64,000 bases of DNA from Maricaulis sp965228215 (GTDB lineage Bacteria > Pseudomonadota > Alphaproteobacteria > Caulobacterales > Maricaulaceae), in NCBI GenBank assembly GCA_965228215.1, contig OZ245800.1:744001-808000 (forward strand), written 5' to 3'. The position numbers and the translations under genes are program-made. Below are positions 1 through 8,633 of this stretch, one piece after another (the first letter of the stretch is position 1; each line of letters starts with the position of its first letter). The notes beneath the pieces are model-generated. The model ran no database searches, was not told where the DNA came from, and saw only the letters and a list, made by a program, of their open reading frames with translations.

Positions 1-147
1 GCCGACCTCGACAGCCGCACCATGTCGGCCCGCAATGTCGATGATCTCTACTTCATCGGCGAGGCGGTTGACGTCACGGGTTGGTTGGGAGGATACAACT
101 TCCAGTGGGCCTGGTCGTCAGGCTGGTGCGCCGGTCAGGTGGTTTGA
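1..147 (+). CDS. C-terminal end of a BaiN/HI0933-type flavoprotein (partial)
   Basis: Only the last 48 codons are present, in frame 1 from the window edge to a TGA. The visible tail contains MSARNVDDLYFIGEAVDVTG followed by a Gly-Tyr-Asn-Phe-Gln-Trp-Ala stretch. This closing segment is typical of the HI0933/BaiN family of NAD(P)/FAD-dependent oxidoreductases, where it forms part of the FAD-binding fold. The physiological substrate of most family members is unknown. The start and N-terminal Rossmann motif lie outside the window. The family call rests on a distinctive tail; I am fairly sure of the family but cannot say more about function. Confidence 0.8.
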   Translation, partial: ADLDSRTMSARNVDDLYFIGEAVDVTGWLGGYNFQWAWSSGWCAGQVV

Positions 148-319
148 TCACTCGGTCGGGGCAAATTGTCGTCCCCGCCGGATTCCCGGAGGTTTTGTCT
201 CGCAATCGCCGGGCAAGAGGAGTATCAAGTCCAACATGGTAAACAGCGTTCGCTGATCACGGATCGCGCTCGCCAACGCCTCGCACAACCCGGCCCGGAA
301 TGGTGGAAACCCGAAAGTG
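148..319. other. Intergenic region before the RND efflux operon
   Basis: This gap of about 170 bases separates the flavoprotein stop from the efflux adaptor start. I see no convincing gene, hairpin terminator or operator palindrome in it. It should hold the promoter of the efflux pair, but no clear -35/-10 pair stands out. Confidence 0.4.
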
Positions 320-1387
320 ATGAATCTCAACCGCTCCTATATTGCCGCCATAGCCATCCTGCTCGCCGTGGCGCTGTTCTTCACGATCGGAACGGCACTG
401 AACAGCGACGCGCAGAACGGCCCTGAACAGGAAGAGACCGAGACGGAGAGATTCGAGGTCGTCACGCGCCGGATCCAGGCCGACATGCGCCCGGCCATCC
501 TGTCGCTGCGGGGACGGACCGAAGCCTTCCGCGACGTCATCGTTCGTGCAGAGACCGGCGGCCGTGTGGTCGAGACACCGGCGATCGAGGGCAATTCCAT
601 CGCCGAGGGCGATATCATGTGTCGTCTGGACCTGGATGCCCGGGGCGCTGCCCTGGCCCAGGCCGAGGCCGATCTGCGCGCCCGCCAGCTCGAATATGAT
701 GCGGCCGAGGAATTGGCCAATCGCGGCCACCGATCGACCAACCAGGTCGCGACCGCCGCGGCCGCGCGGGATGCCGCACGTGCACGCCTGCAGGCCGCGC
801 GCGAGGAGATCGCCAATATCGAGGTCCGCGCACCCTTTGACGGTTATTTCGACGGCCGTTTCGCCGAGATCGGGGATTTCCTCGGACCGGGCGATCCCTG
901 CGGCACGGTTGTCCAGCTCGACCCCATCCTGATCGTCGCCGAAGTCGCCGAACGCGATGTCGCCGCGCTCTCGCCCGGCATGCCCGGCTCGGCAAATCTG
1001 GTGACTGGCGAGACTATCGAAGGCGTGATCCGCTTCGTGGAACGCCGCGCCGATCCCGCGACCCGCACCTTCCGTGTCGAGGTCGAGGCGCCCAATCCCG
1101 ACGGAACACTGCGCAGCGGCGTGACGGCGGAGATCCTGCTGCCGCTGGCCTCCGAGCCGGCGCACCGTGTGCCCGCATCCATCCTGGCGCTCAATTCGGA
1201 CGGAGATCTCGGCGTGCGCATCGTCGAGGGCGACATCGTGCGCTTTGTTCCGATCCGCCTGCTCAGCGATGACGGGGAACAGGTCTGGGTTGCCGGCCTG
1301 CCGGACGATGCGGAAGTCATCATCCTCGGCCAGGACTTCGTGGCCGACGGCACCGAGGTCCGGCCGCGGCCCGGAGAGGCGCGATGA
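320..1387 (+). CDS. RND efflux periplasmic adaptor (HlyD/MFP family)
   Basis: Periplasmic adaptor subunit of a tripartite RND efflux pump, linking the inner-membrane pump to an outer-membrane channel. The 355-residue protein starts with an uncleaved anchor or signal segment (about residues 8-28), then a half-lipoyl motif (around FRDVIVRAETGGRVVETP), an Ala/Arg/Glu-rich alpha-hairpin (about 105-160), the second half-lipoyl motif (NIEVRAPFDGYFDGRFAEIG) and beta-barrel domains. I chose the ATG at 320; a GTG directly before it is also possible, and neither has a strong ribosome site. The stop overlaps the next start (ATGA), so the two genes are surely co-translated. No dedicated outer-membrane channel gene is beside it. 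Substrate unknown. Confidence 0.9.
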   Translation: MNLNRSYIAAIAILLAVALFFTIGTALNSDAQNGPEQEETETERFEVVTRRIQADMRPAILSLRGRTEAFRDVIVRAETGGRVVETPAIEGNSIAEGDIMCRLDLDARGAALAQAEADLRARQLEYDAAEELANRGHRSTNQVATAAAARDAARARLQAAREEIANIEVRAPFDGYFDGRFAEIGDFLGPGDPCGTVVQLDPILIVAEVAERDVAALSPGMPGSANLVTGETIEGVIRFVERRADPATRTFRVEVEAPNPDGTLRSGVTAEILLPLASEPAHRVPASILALNSDGDLGVRIVEGDIVRFVPIRLLSDDGEQVWVAGLPDDAEVIILGQDFVADGTEVRPRPGEAR

Positions 1388-4300
1388 CCGGCCTAGTCGA
1401 TTTCGCGATCAATCGCTCACGGATGATCCTGGCGATCTTCCTGTGTGCACTGGCAGCCGGTCTGTGGTCCTTCCTGACCCTGCCGCGCGAAGCCGACCCG
1501 GACATCCCCTTCCCCTTCGTCATCGTGGTGGTGCCGCTCGACGGTATCTCGCCCGAGGATGCAGAACGCCTGATCGTACGCCCGACCGAGACGGAGCTCC
1601 GCTCGATCGATGATCTCGAGGAGCTGGACGGCACCGCGTCGCTTGGCTCGGGCTCGCTCGTCGCGGAATTCGGTGTTCCCTTCGACGCCGACCAGTCAGT
1701 GCTGGACGTGCGCGAAGCCGTCGACATGGCACGCCGAGAGTACCCGGAAGATGTGCGCGAACCCGTCATCCAGGAATTCAATTCGGCCATGGCACCGACC
1801 ATCGCAGTCCAGGTCTATGGCGAAGCGCCCGAGCGCACGCTTTACCGGATCGCACGCGAGCTCGAGGACGAGCTGGAAACCCTGCCGCAAATCCTCCAGG
1901 TCGACATCCAGGGCCTGCGCGAGGAAGTGCTGGAAATCGTCATCGACCCGGCTCTGCTGGAAACCTATGGCGTCACCTATGGCCAGCTCTTCAACGCGGT
2001 GCAATCGAACAATCGCCTGATCGCAGCCGGTTCGCTCGACAGCGGCGAGGCCCGTTTCCAGGTGAAGGTGCCCGGCCTGTTCGAGAGCGAGGAAGACGCT
2101 CTGGAACTGCCTCTGTCCGGTTCCGGCGATGCTGTCGTGACCCTGCAGGACGTCGCCAGTGTCCGCCGGACGTTCAAGGATGCCGACAGTTTCGCCCGCT
2201 ATAACGGTCAGCAGGCCTACACGCTCCAGGTCGTGCGCCGCTCCGGCGAGAACATCATGGAGACGAGCGCAGCCGTCCGCGCGCTGACGGCCGAAGTCGC
2301 GGAGAGCTGGCCGGAAACCGTGCGGCATGATTTCAGCCTCGACCTGTCCACCTATGTCCGCGACAGCCTGCAGAGCCTGACCAGTTCCATCATGCTGGCG
2401 ATCGTGCTGGTGCTGATCCTGGTCGTGGCCGCGCTGGGCCTGCGCTCAGCGCTCCTGGTCGGCCTGGCCATCCCGTCGAGCTTCCTGTTCTCCTTCCTCC
2501 TCTTGAACGTGTACGGGCTGACCGTGAATTTCATGGTCATGTTCGCGATGGTCCTGGCCGTCGGCCTGCTGGTCGATGGCGCGATCGTGGTCGTGGAATA
2601 TGCCGACCGGAAACTCGCCGAGGGCGCGACCCGCGTGGAGGCCTATTCAACGGCCGGCAAGCGCATGTTCTGGCCGATCGTCTCCTCGACAGGGACGACC
2701 CTGGCTGCCTTCCTGCCCTTCCTCTTCTGGGATTCCATTCCCGGCCAGTTCATGGCCTTCCTGCCGCTGACCCTCATCTTCGTGCTCAGCTCGGCGCTGG
2801 TCATGGCGCTGGTCTTCCTGCCAACGCTCGGTTCCGTACTGGGCAAGAAGGGAGGCCAGGTCGACGAGAATTCCGCCCTCGCCCATCTGAATGCCCAGGA
2901 GGGCGGCGACCCCCGGGATCTGCCGGGCCTGACCGGCATGTATGCCAAGATGATCACCTATCTGGTGAAACGCCCCATCATGATCTCGGCTGCTGCCCTC
3001 ATGGTGATCGTCGGCGTCGGGACCTGGTTCTCGAACACGACGCACCGGACCGAATTCTTCCTCGATGCGGAACCGGAACAGCTCTACGTCTTCGTACGCG
3101 CCCGCGGCAATCTCTCGCCGGCCGAACAGTATGAGCTCGCCCTGGAGGCAGAGGCCCGGCTGGCGGATATCGAAGGCATCAAGGGCTATTACACCGTGGC
3201 CGGTGAACCACCGGGCCGGTCCCCGTTCGACGGCGTCGGCGCCGCACCCGCGGACAGCGTGGCGAGGATTTTTGTTGAATTCCATCCGTTCGGCCAGCGA
3301 CCCAATGGGCGATTGATCGAGCGCAATATCCGCGAGGCCCTGACGGGCGTGCCCGGCGTGATTGTCGAGATCCGCCCCTTCCAGCAGGGCCCGCCGGTCG
3401 GCAAGGACCTCCAGGTTCAGTTGAGATCCGACAATCCCGGCGCGCTGGAACACGCCACGCGCCTGGTCCGCTCCTATGTCGACACCATGCAGGGCGTGAT
3501 CGATATCGAGGACACCCTGCCCCTGCCGGGCGTGGAATGGCGACTGGATGTCGACCGCGAAGAGGCTGGCCGTTTCGGTGCAGATGTCACCCAGGTGGGC
3601 GCCGCCGTTCAGCTGGTCACGACCGGTACGCTGGTCGGTCGCTATCGCCCTGACGATGCCGACGAGGAAGTCGATATCCGCGTGCGTTTCCCCGCCGATG
3701 ACCGAGACATTTCGCGGCTCGACGATCTGCGCGTGAATACGCCCCAGGGCGCCGTGCCGATCTCGAATTTCGTGTCACGGGAACCGCGTCCTCGTGTCGA
3801 CTCGATCAATCGCCGCGACGGCAAGCGCGTCCTGATGGTGCGCGCCAATGCCGATGAGGGTTTTGCCGGCAATCTCCTGCTGGACGAGCTGCGTGGCTGG
3901 ATCGCCGAACAGGAGGAGAGCGGCGCCATCTCCCGCGATGTCGACATCGATTATCTCGGTGCCGACGAGGAGAATGCCGAGGCGGTCGCCTTCTTCGGTA
4001 TGGCCGCGGCGGCGTCCGTCTTCATGATGGGCGTGATCCTGCTCTGGCAGTTCAATAATTTCTGGCACGTCTTCCTGACCCTGCAGGCGGTCGTGCTGTC
4101 GGTCATCGGGGTTCTGCTCGGCGTGCAGCTGACCTTCCCCTACATCTCCATCCTCTTCCTGGGCACGGGCGTGGTGACGCTCGCCGGGATCGTGGTGAAC
4201 AATAATATCGTCCTGATCGATACCTATCAGCGCCTGCGCAAGCTGGGCATGGAGGTCGACGAGGCCGTGGTCCGGACCGCCGCACAGCGCCTGCGCCCGG

Positions 4301-4584
4301 TCATGCTGACAACAATCACGACGATATTCGGCCTGCTGCCGATGGTGTTCCAGATAAATGCGGACTTTGCCCGCGGCACGCTCTCGATCGGCGGCCCCGC
4401 CAGCGAATGGTGGGTGCAGCTGTCTTCGGCTGTCGTCTGGGGCCTGGGCTTCTCGACCCTGCTGACGCTGATCCTCACCCCGGTCCTCCTGGCCGCGCCC
4501 TCGCGCATGGGCGATTGGCGTCGCCGCCAGATCGCACGCGTCCTGCCCGGTCGCGCGCCCAGCGAAGCCGCGTCTGCGGAATAG
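1384..4584 (+). CDS. RND efflux pump, inner-membrane permease subunit (AcrB type)
   Basis: Proton-driven RND permease of 1066 residues, a normal length for the AcrB/MexB/HAE family. It shows the expected plan: TM1 at about 12-32, a large periplasmic loop, a TM2-6 block at about 333-500, a second periplasmic loop, and a TM block at about 870-1040. In TM4 the motif reads GLLVDGAIVVVEYADR; the first of the two acidic residues of the AcrB Asp-Asp pair is present (D398) and the second is Gly399, so proton relay may differ from AcrB. The start overlaps the adaptor stop by four bases and a DUF1330 gene follows after nine bases. Substrate range cannot be told from sequence. Confidence 0.93.
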   Translation: MTGLVDFAINRSRMILAIFLCALAAGLWSFLTLPREADPDIPFPFVIVVVPLDGISPEDAERLIVRPTETELRSIDDLEELDGTASLGSGSLVAEFGVPFDADQSVLDVREAVDMARREYPEDVREPVIQEFNSAMAPTIAVQVYGEAPERTLYRIARELEDELETLPQILQVDIQGLREEVLEIVIDPALLETYGVTYGQLFNAVQSNNRLIAAGSLDSGEARFQVKVPGLFESEEDALELPLSGSGDAVVTLQDVASVRRTFKDADSFARYNGQQAYTLQVVRRSGENIMETSAAVRALTAEVAESWPETVRHDFSLDLSTYVRDSLQSLTSSIMLAIVLVLILVVAALGLRSALLVGLAIPSSFLFSFLLLNVYGLTVNFMVMFAMVLAVGLLVDGAIVVVEYADRKLAEGATRVEAYSTAGKRMFWPIVSSTGTTLAAFLPFLFWDSIPGQFMAFLPLTLIFVLSSALVMALVFLPTLGSVLGKKGGQVDENSALAHLNAQEGGDPRDLPGLTGMYAKMITYLVKRPIMISAAALMVIVGVGTWFSNTTHRTEFFLDAEPEQLYVFVRARGNLSPAEQYELALEAEARLADIEGIKGYYTVAGEPPGRSPFDGVGAAPADSVARIFVEFHPFGQRPNGRLIERNIREALTGVPGVIVEIRPFQQGPPVGKDLQVQLRSDNPGALEHATRLVRSYVDTMQGVIDIEDTLPLPGVEWRLDVDREEAGRFGADVTQVGAAVQLVTTGTLVGRYRPDDADEEVDIRVRFPADDRDISRLDDLRVNTPQGAVPISNFVSREPRPRVDSINRRDGKRVLMVRANADEGFAGNLLLDELRGWIAEQEESGAISRDVDIDYLGADEENAEAVAFFGMAAAASVFMMGVILLWQFNNFWHVFLTLQAVVLSVIGVLLGVQLTFPYISILFLGTGVVTLAGIVVNNNIVLIDTYQRLRKLGMEVDEAVVRTAAQRLRPVMLTTITTIFGLLPMVFQINADFARGTLSIGGPASEWWVQLSSAVVWGLGFSTLLTLILTPVLLAAPSRMGDWRRRQIARVLPGRAPSEAASAE

Positions 4585-4593
4585 GAGTCACTG

Positions 4594-5010
4594 ATGACAT
4601 TCATCGACCCGACGCGCGAAGCGTTCGAGGCCTTCAAATCCCTCGATCGCGACGCGCCGATCCAGATGCTCAACCTGATCCGCCTGCGCGAGCGGGCCGC
4701 CTATCCGTCCGGCGAGGATATCTCGGGCGCCGAAGCCTATGCGCGCTACGGCAAGTTCTCGGGGCCGATCTTCCAGCGTGTCGGCGGATCCATTCTCTGG
4801 CGCGGGTCGCCGCAGGTCATGCTGATCGGGCCGCAGGACGAGGCCTGGGATATCGCCTTCATCGCGGCCTATCCGACGGCCGGCGCTTTCCTCGCCATGG
4901 TCACGGACCCGGTCTACCAGTCCGACGCCGTGCCGCACCGGCAGGCCGCCGTGGCCGACAGCCGCCTGCTGCGTCATGCCGTCATGGAAGGCAGTGACGT
5001 CTTCGGTTAG
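4594..5010 (+). CDS. DUF1330-like protein
   Basis: A 138-residue soluble protein with a DUF1330-like (dimeric alpha/beta barrel) pattern: an N-terminal PIQMLNLIRLRERAAYP segment, an AYARYGKF segment, then a beta-rich centre and the ending DSRLLRHAVMEG. Biochemical role unknown. It begins nine bases after the RND pump stop with a TAGGAG ribosome site, so it belongs to the efflux operon. Its stop codon is interlocked with that of the convergent sugar dehydrogenase gene in a four-base TTAG. I see no signal peptide. Confidence 0.75.
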   Translation: MTFIDPTREAFEAFKSLDRDAPIQMLNLIRLRERAAYPSGEDISGAEAYARYGKFSGPIFQRVGGSILWRGSPQVMLIGPQDEAWDIAFIAAYPTAGAFLAMVTDPVYQSDAVPHRQAAVADSRLLRHAVMEGSDVFG

Positions 5011-6104
5011 CGGCTGACGCGCAGGAGCTGTCCGTCAGCGGCATCGGTGAGGATCAGCAGGGCACCGTCGGTGGCCTGGCGGACATCCCGCATGCGCACA
5101 CCGAGATCGCCCAACAGCACATCCTGGCCGACAACTTCGCCGTTTTCGATGTCCACGCGCCTGAGGTGACCGGACTCCACCGCAGCCTCGCCCGGGATCA
5201 GGGCAGCGACCAGGAGATCGCCCTGCCACTCGGCGAACATCTCGCCCGAGTAGAAGGCCATGCCCGCCGGCGCGATTGAAGGCGTCCAGTGAAGAAGCGG
5301 CTCGGCCATGCCCTCATAGGTCTCGAAAGGAGTCACCAGGGCGCCGGTATAGTCGATGCCGTAGCTGGTGATCGGCCAGCCGTAATTGGCGCCTTCCACC
5401 AGGACATTGATCTCGTCCCCGCCCTGCGGACCGTGTTCATGCGCATAGACCGTGCCGGTCTCAGGATCGACGGCCACGGCCTGCGGGTTGCGATGGCCGA
5501 TCGTGAAGACGCCGGGCGCCGCATTATCGAACTGGCTGGGCAGCGGGCTTCCATCCTCGCGCAAATGCACGAAGGCGCCGTAGTGATTGTCCGGGAGCTG
5601 GGCCTGTTCGCGATAGTCGAAACCGTCACCGATGCCGAGCAGCAGCGTGCCGTCGCCAAGGAAGGCGAGACGCGCGCCGTAATGCACATCCGTCGGCCGG
5701 TCCGTCGCCGCAAAAATCTCCTGGAATCCCACCAGCGATTGTCCATCGAAAACGCCCCGGCCGAGTTTCAGCGTGTTTGCCCGGGGCGTGCCTTCCGACC
5801 AGGTGAGATAGACGAGGCCCGTCTCCTCGAACCGCGGATGGAGCACGACGTCCAGCAGACCGCCCTGGCCGGAATAGAGCGCGACCGGACCACCATCGAC
5901 CGGATCTGAGGCCACACCTTCATCGCCGACGATCCGGAGCTGGCCGGATTTTTCGGTGACCAGATAACGCCCGTCAGGGAGTTCCGCGACGCTCCACGGA
6001 TAGTCCAGGCCATCTGCCAGGGTCTCGACCTGGAGATCGTCCTGGGCCGAAACACCGGAACTCAAAGCGAGGGCCGTCAGGGCCGCGAGCGAAACACGAA
6101 GCAT
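5007..6104 (-). CDS. PQQ-dependent sugar dehydrogenase family protein (Asd/YliI-like)
   Basis: Predicted periplasmic aldose dehydrogenase-type beta-propeller of about 365 residues. It has a cleavable signal peptide (MLRVSLAALTALALSSGVSAQ) and the family motifs: DYPWSVAELPDGRYLVTEKSG near the N-terminus, HPRF, GIGDGFDYREQAQ and IGHRNPQAVAVDPETG, then HEHGPQGGDEIN with the conserved histidine and Asp/Glu pair. Known relatives oxidise aldose sugars with PQQ. I start at the internal ATG because GGAGGAGA lies just before it, inside the longer open frame. Convergent and stop-interlocked with the DUF1330 gene. No PQQ synthesis genes are in the window, so cofactor use is inferred. Confidence 0.88.
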   Translation of the reverse strand: MLRVSLAALTALALSSGVSAQDDLQVETLADGLDYPWSVAELPDGRYLVTEKSGQLRIVGDEGVASDPVDGGPVALYSGQGGLLDVVLHPRFEETGLVYLTWSEGTPRANTLKLGRGVFDGQSLVGFQEIFAATDRPTDVHYGARLAFLGDGTLLLGIGDGFDYREQAQLPDNHYGAFVHLREDGSPLPSQFDNAAPGVFTIGHRNPQAVAVDPETGTVYAHEHGPQGGDEINVLVEGANYGWPITSYGIDYTGALVTPFETYEGMAEPLLHWTPSIAPAGMAFYSGEMFAEWQGDLLVAALIPGEAAVESGHLRRVDIENGEVVGQDVLLGDLGVRMRDVRQATDGALLILTDAADGQLLRVSR

Positions 6105-6141
6105 GGGTCTCTCCTCCACCTGGGAGAAGATCTAGCATTCT

Positions 6142-7914
6142 TCACAGAGCTGTCGAAGCGCTATCGCGTCCGGCATCCCGGCGCGGTGCCCGGCGCAGCA
6201 CGCGGCGGATCTCGGCCATCATGGTCTCGCGCTCGATCGGCTTGGCGATCAAGCCGTCCATACCAATCATGCCGAGATTGTCCGGGGTCGAGGTCATGAC
6301 ATCGGCGGTCAGGGAAATGATCGGAACCGTCTTCCAGCTTTCCGAGGAGGCCCGGATGCGCTGGCAGGCCGTCACACCGTCCATGACCGGCATGTGCCAG
6401 TCCATCAGCACGAGATCGAATTCGGCGCAGGCGAGGGCCTCGAGCGCCTCGGCGCCATTCTTGGCCTCGTTCACCTTCGCGCCCTCGCCCTCGAGGAAGG
6501 CGCGCACGATGACGCGATTGGTGATGACATCGTCGACGACCAGGACCCGTTTGCCGCGAATGCTCGGTCCGTCGGCGGGTTCCGGCTCGCCCAGCTCGCT
6601 GGTCGAGAAATCATCGCCCATGGCCGGGCGTGACCGGAAGCCGAGCGTAAAGGTCGAGCCCTGGCCCGGCGTGCTGTGCACATGGATATCGCCGCCCATC
6701 AGGCGGGCCAGGCGCCGGCTGATCGCGAGGCCCAGCCCGGTGCCGCCGGTTTCGCGGGTCTTGGACACATCGCCCTGGCGGAAAGGTTTGAAGAGGTTTT
6801 CGCGCGTCTCCTCATCCATGCCCATGCCGGTATCGGCAACCTGGACCTGGACCCAGAGATCATCGGAGGTCTCGGCGTGGGCAGAGACCGTGACGGTCAC
6901 CTGGCCCTCGCTGGTGAATTTCAGGGCATTCGAGACGAGATTGGTGACGCATTGCCGGACACGGACCGGATCGAGCACCAGAAGGGGCGGCACGGATTCC
7001 TCGATCTCGAACCAGAGATCTATGCCCTTCTCGCGCGCGGTCGGGATCCACAAATCCTCGACGCTGCGCATGGCCTCGCCGAGATTGGACGGTTCCGGAT
7101 GGAGTTCGACCTCTCCGGCCTCGACCTTGGACAGGTCCAGCACGTCATTGAGGATGGTGGTCAGGGACCGGCCGGAATCGAGAATGGTCTCGACCTGGCT
7201 GCGTGCTTCGGCGGTCAGCTGGCCGTCACGCATGACCTGGGCGATGCCCAGAATACCGTTGAGGGGCGTTCGGATCTCATGGCTCATATTAGCGAGGAAC
7301 GCCGATTTGTGTTCGTTCGCGGCGTTGAGACTCTCGACGAGACGGATCTGTTCCATCACGTAGCGCAGGCAGATCCAGTGCGTCGCAAGGAAGGCCGTCG
7401 TGATCATGAAGACCCGGCCATAGATCTGCGCCACGGGCGCCGCGAGCTCGGCCTCGGACGGCAGGTAGAGGAATTTCGCAACCAGGAGCGCGCTGAAGAC
7501 CAGCAGAAGCCCGGTGACGATGCGCAGGCCCTTGCCGCCCAGATAGACGCCGGCGGCCAGCTGCATCACGACCAGGATCGGCAGTCCGGACGACAGGACT
7601 CCATTCGTCCCCAGCGCGGAACTGGTGAACAGCAGGATGCCCGTCGATACAATGTAGATGGCGTGACCGCGCGCCCAGGCCGGCGATTGCGGAATGAAGG
7701 GGCTGACGGCGAGACCGGACAGGAAGAAGACGTTGAGCACGAGATCGCTCATGCTCAGATATCCGGAGATCGACATGTAGGCGACAACCAGCGCACCGGG
7801 AATGGCGGCGAGCGGTCCGGCGATATTTCGCGAACGGTCAGCAGCGCGGGCACGCAAAGCGTCTCCGCGACCTCGACCCGGCTGGTCTTCCGGCTTGTCC
7901 AATGACTCGGACAT
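6142..7914 (-). CDS. Hybrid sensor histidine kinase/response regulator
   Basis: Membrane-bound hybrid two-component protein of 590 residues. The N-terminal third has about five hydrophobic segments and no obvious periplasmic sensor. Then come a HisKA H-box (NMSHEIRTPLNGILGIAQ, H212), a HATPase domain with N-box (VTNLVSNALKF), G1 (VADTGMGM) and G2 (GGTGLGLAISRRL), and a C-terminal receiver with VLVVDD and the phospho-acceptor Asp in LVLMDWHMPVMDG (D505). The longer open frame starts with TTG; I use the ATG at 7914, preceded by GGAGGTG. No partner response regulator or phosphotransferase gene is adjacent. Signal and output unknown. Confidence 0.93.
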   Translation of the reverse strand: MSESLDKPEDQPGRGRGDALRARAADRSRNIAGPLAAIPGALVVAYMSISGYLSMSDLVLNVFFLSGLAVSPFIPQSPAWARGHAIYIVSTGILLFTSSALGTNGVLSSGLPILVVMQLAAGVYLGGKGLRIVTGLLLVFSALLVAKFLYLPSEAELAAPVAQIYGRVFMITTAFLATHWICLRYVMEQIRLVESLNAANEHKSAFLANMSHEIRTPLNGILGIAQVMRDGQLTAEARSQVETILDSGRSLTTILNDVLDLSKVEAGEVELHPEPSNLGEAMRSVEDLWIPTAREKGIDLWFEIEESVPPLLVLDPVRVRQCVTNLVSNALKFTSEGQVTVTVSAHAETSDDLWVQVQVADTGMGMDEETRENLFKPFRQGDVSKTRETGGTGLGLAISRRLARLMGGDIHVHSTPGQGSTFTLGFRSRPAMGDDFSTSELGEPEPADGPSIRGKRVLVVDDVITNRVIVRAFLEGEGAKVNEAKNGAEALEALACAEFDLVLMDWHMPVMDGVTACQRIRASSESWKTVPIISLTADVMTSTPDNLGMIGMDGLIAKPIERETMMAEIRRVLRRAPRRDAGRDSASTAL

Positions 7915-8065
7915 GTCGTCTGGCACCTCCAGGGCCAAGTGCTAGACATTCCGGCCTAAGGTACAAGTTTTAAGCGATGATTAGCGCGGCTGCGCCCGGC
8001 GAGATGACTTGACCCGGCAGCAGCGGCATGGCTGGCTTCTCAGGCCGTTCTTTGGAGGGGATGAC

Positions 8066-8527
8066 ATGGCATTCGTCCGGATACTGCTCGTCTACGTGCT
8101 GACCGTCCTGGTCGGCGGGATCCTGGTCAGCATTGCCAATACCCATGTCGGTCTCCAGGCGCTGGCCGGCGTCGGTGCTGAAATCCCTGCATCGGTGCGG
8201 CTGGACGCAATCCAGCGCGACCTGCTCGGTTTTGCCCCGACACTGACCATCCTCCTGGCGATCGCCTTCGCCGTCGCCCTGCCGGTGAGTGCGCTGGTCT
8301 ACCGGCTGCTTGGTCGCGGCTGGCGTCGGGCCGGATATGCGATCGGTGGCGCGGTCGCGGTGATCGTCCTGGTCAACGCGATCACGATCTTCTACGGCGC
8401 GGTGCTGGATGCCACGGTCACGCCGATTGCCTCGGCCCGCGACTGGAGCGGTGTGCTGACCCTAGCCATTGGTGGCGCCGCAGCGGGCTTCCTGTTCGCC
8501 CTGCTGACACCCGAGCCGCAGGCCTAA
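8066..8527 (+). CDS. Small four-helix membrane protein, function unknown
   Basis: A 153-residue integral membrane protein with about four hydrophobic helices (roughly residues 4-24, 53-77, 86-108 and 130-149). I recognise no catalytic motif. The start ATG is preceded by TTGGAGGGG, which rules out the longer open frame beginning at 8009. It stands alone between the hybrid kinase (divergent) and the unknown gene at 8634. It could be a membrane-stress or helper protein, but nothing in the sequence supports a specific role. Confidence 0.7.
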   Translation: MAFVRILLVYVLTVLVGGILVSIANTHVGLQALAGVGAEIPASVRLDAIQRDLLGFAPTLTILLAIAFAVALPVSALVYRLLGRGWRRAGYAIGGAVAVIVLVNAITIFYGAVLDATVTPIASARDWSGVLTLAIGGAAAGFLFALLTPEPQA

Positions 8528-8633
8528 CCACAGCAATCGGCATTCGACTCAAACGTGCGTCGAATCCGAGTGAATATTCGTATTCCATCTTAAGGTGCGC
8601 TTCCTAGAACGAGCTTCCAGAAGGGAGCCGCGC

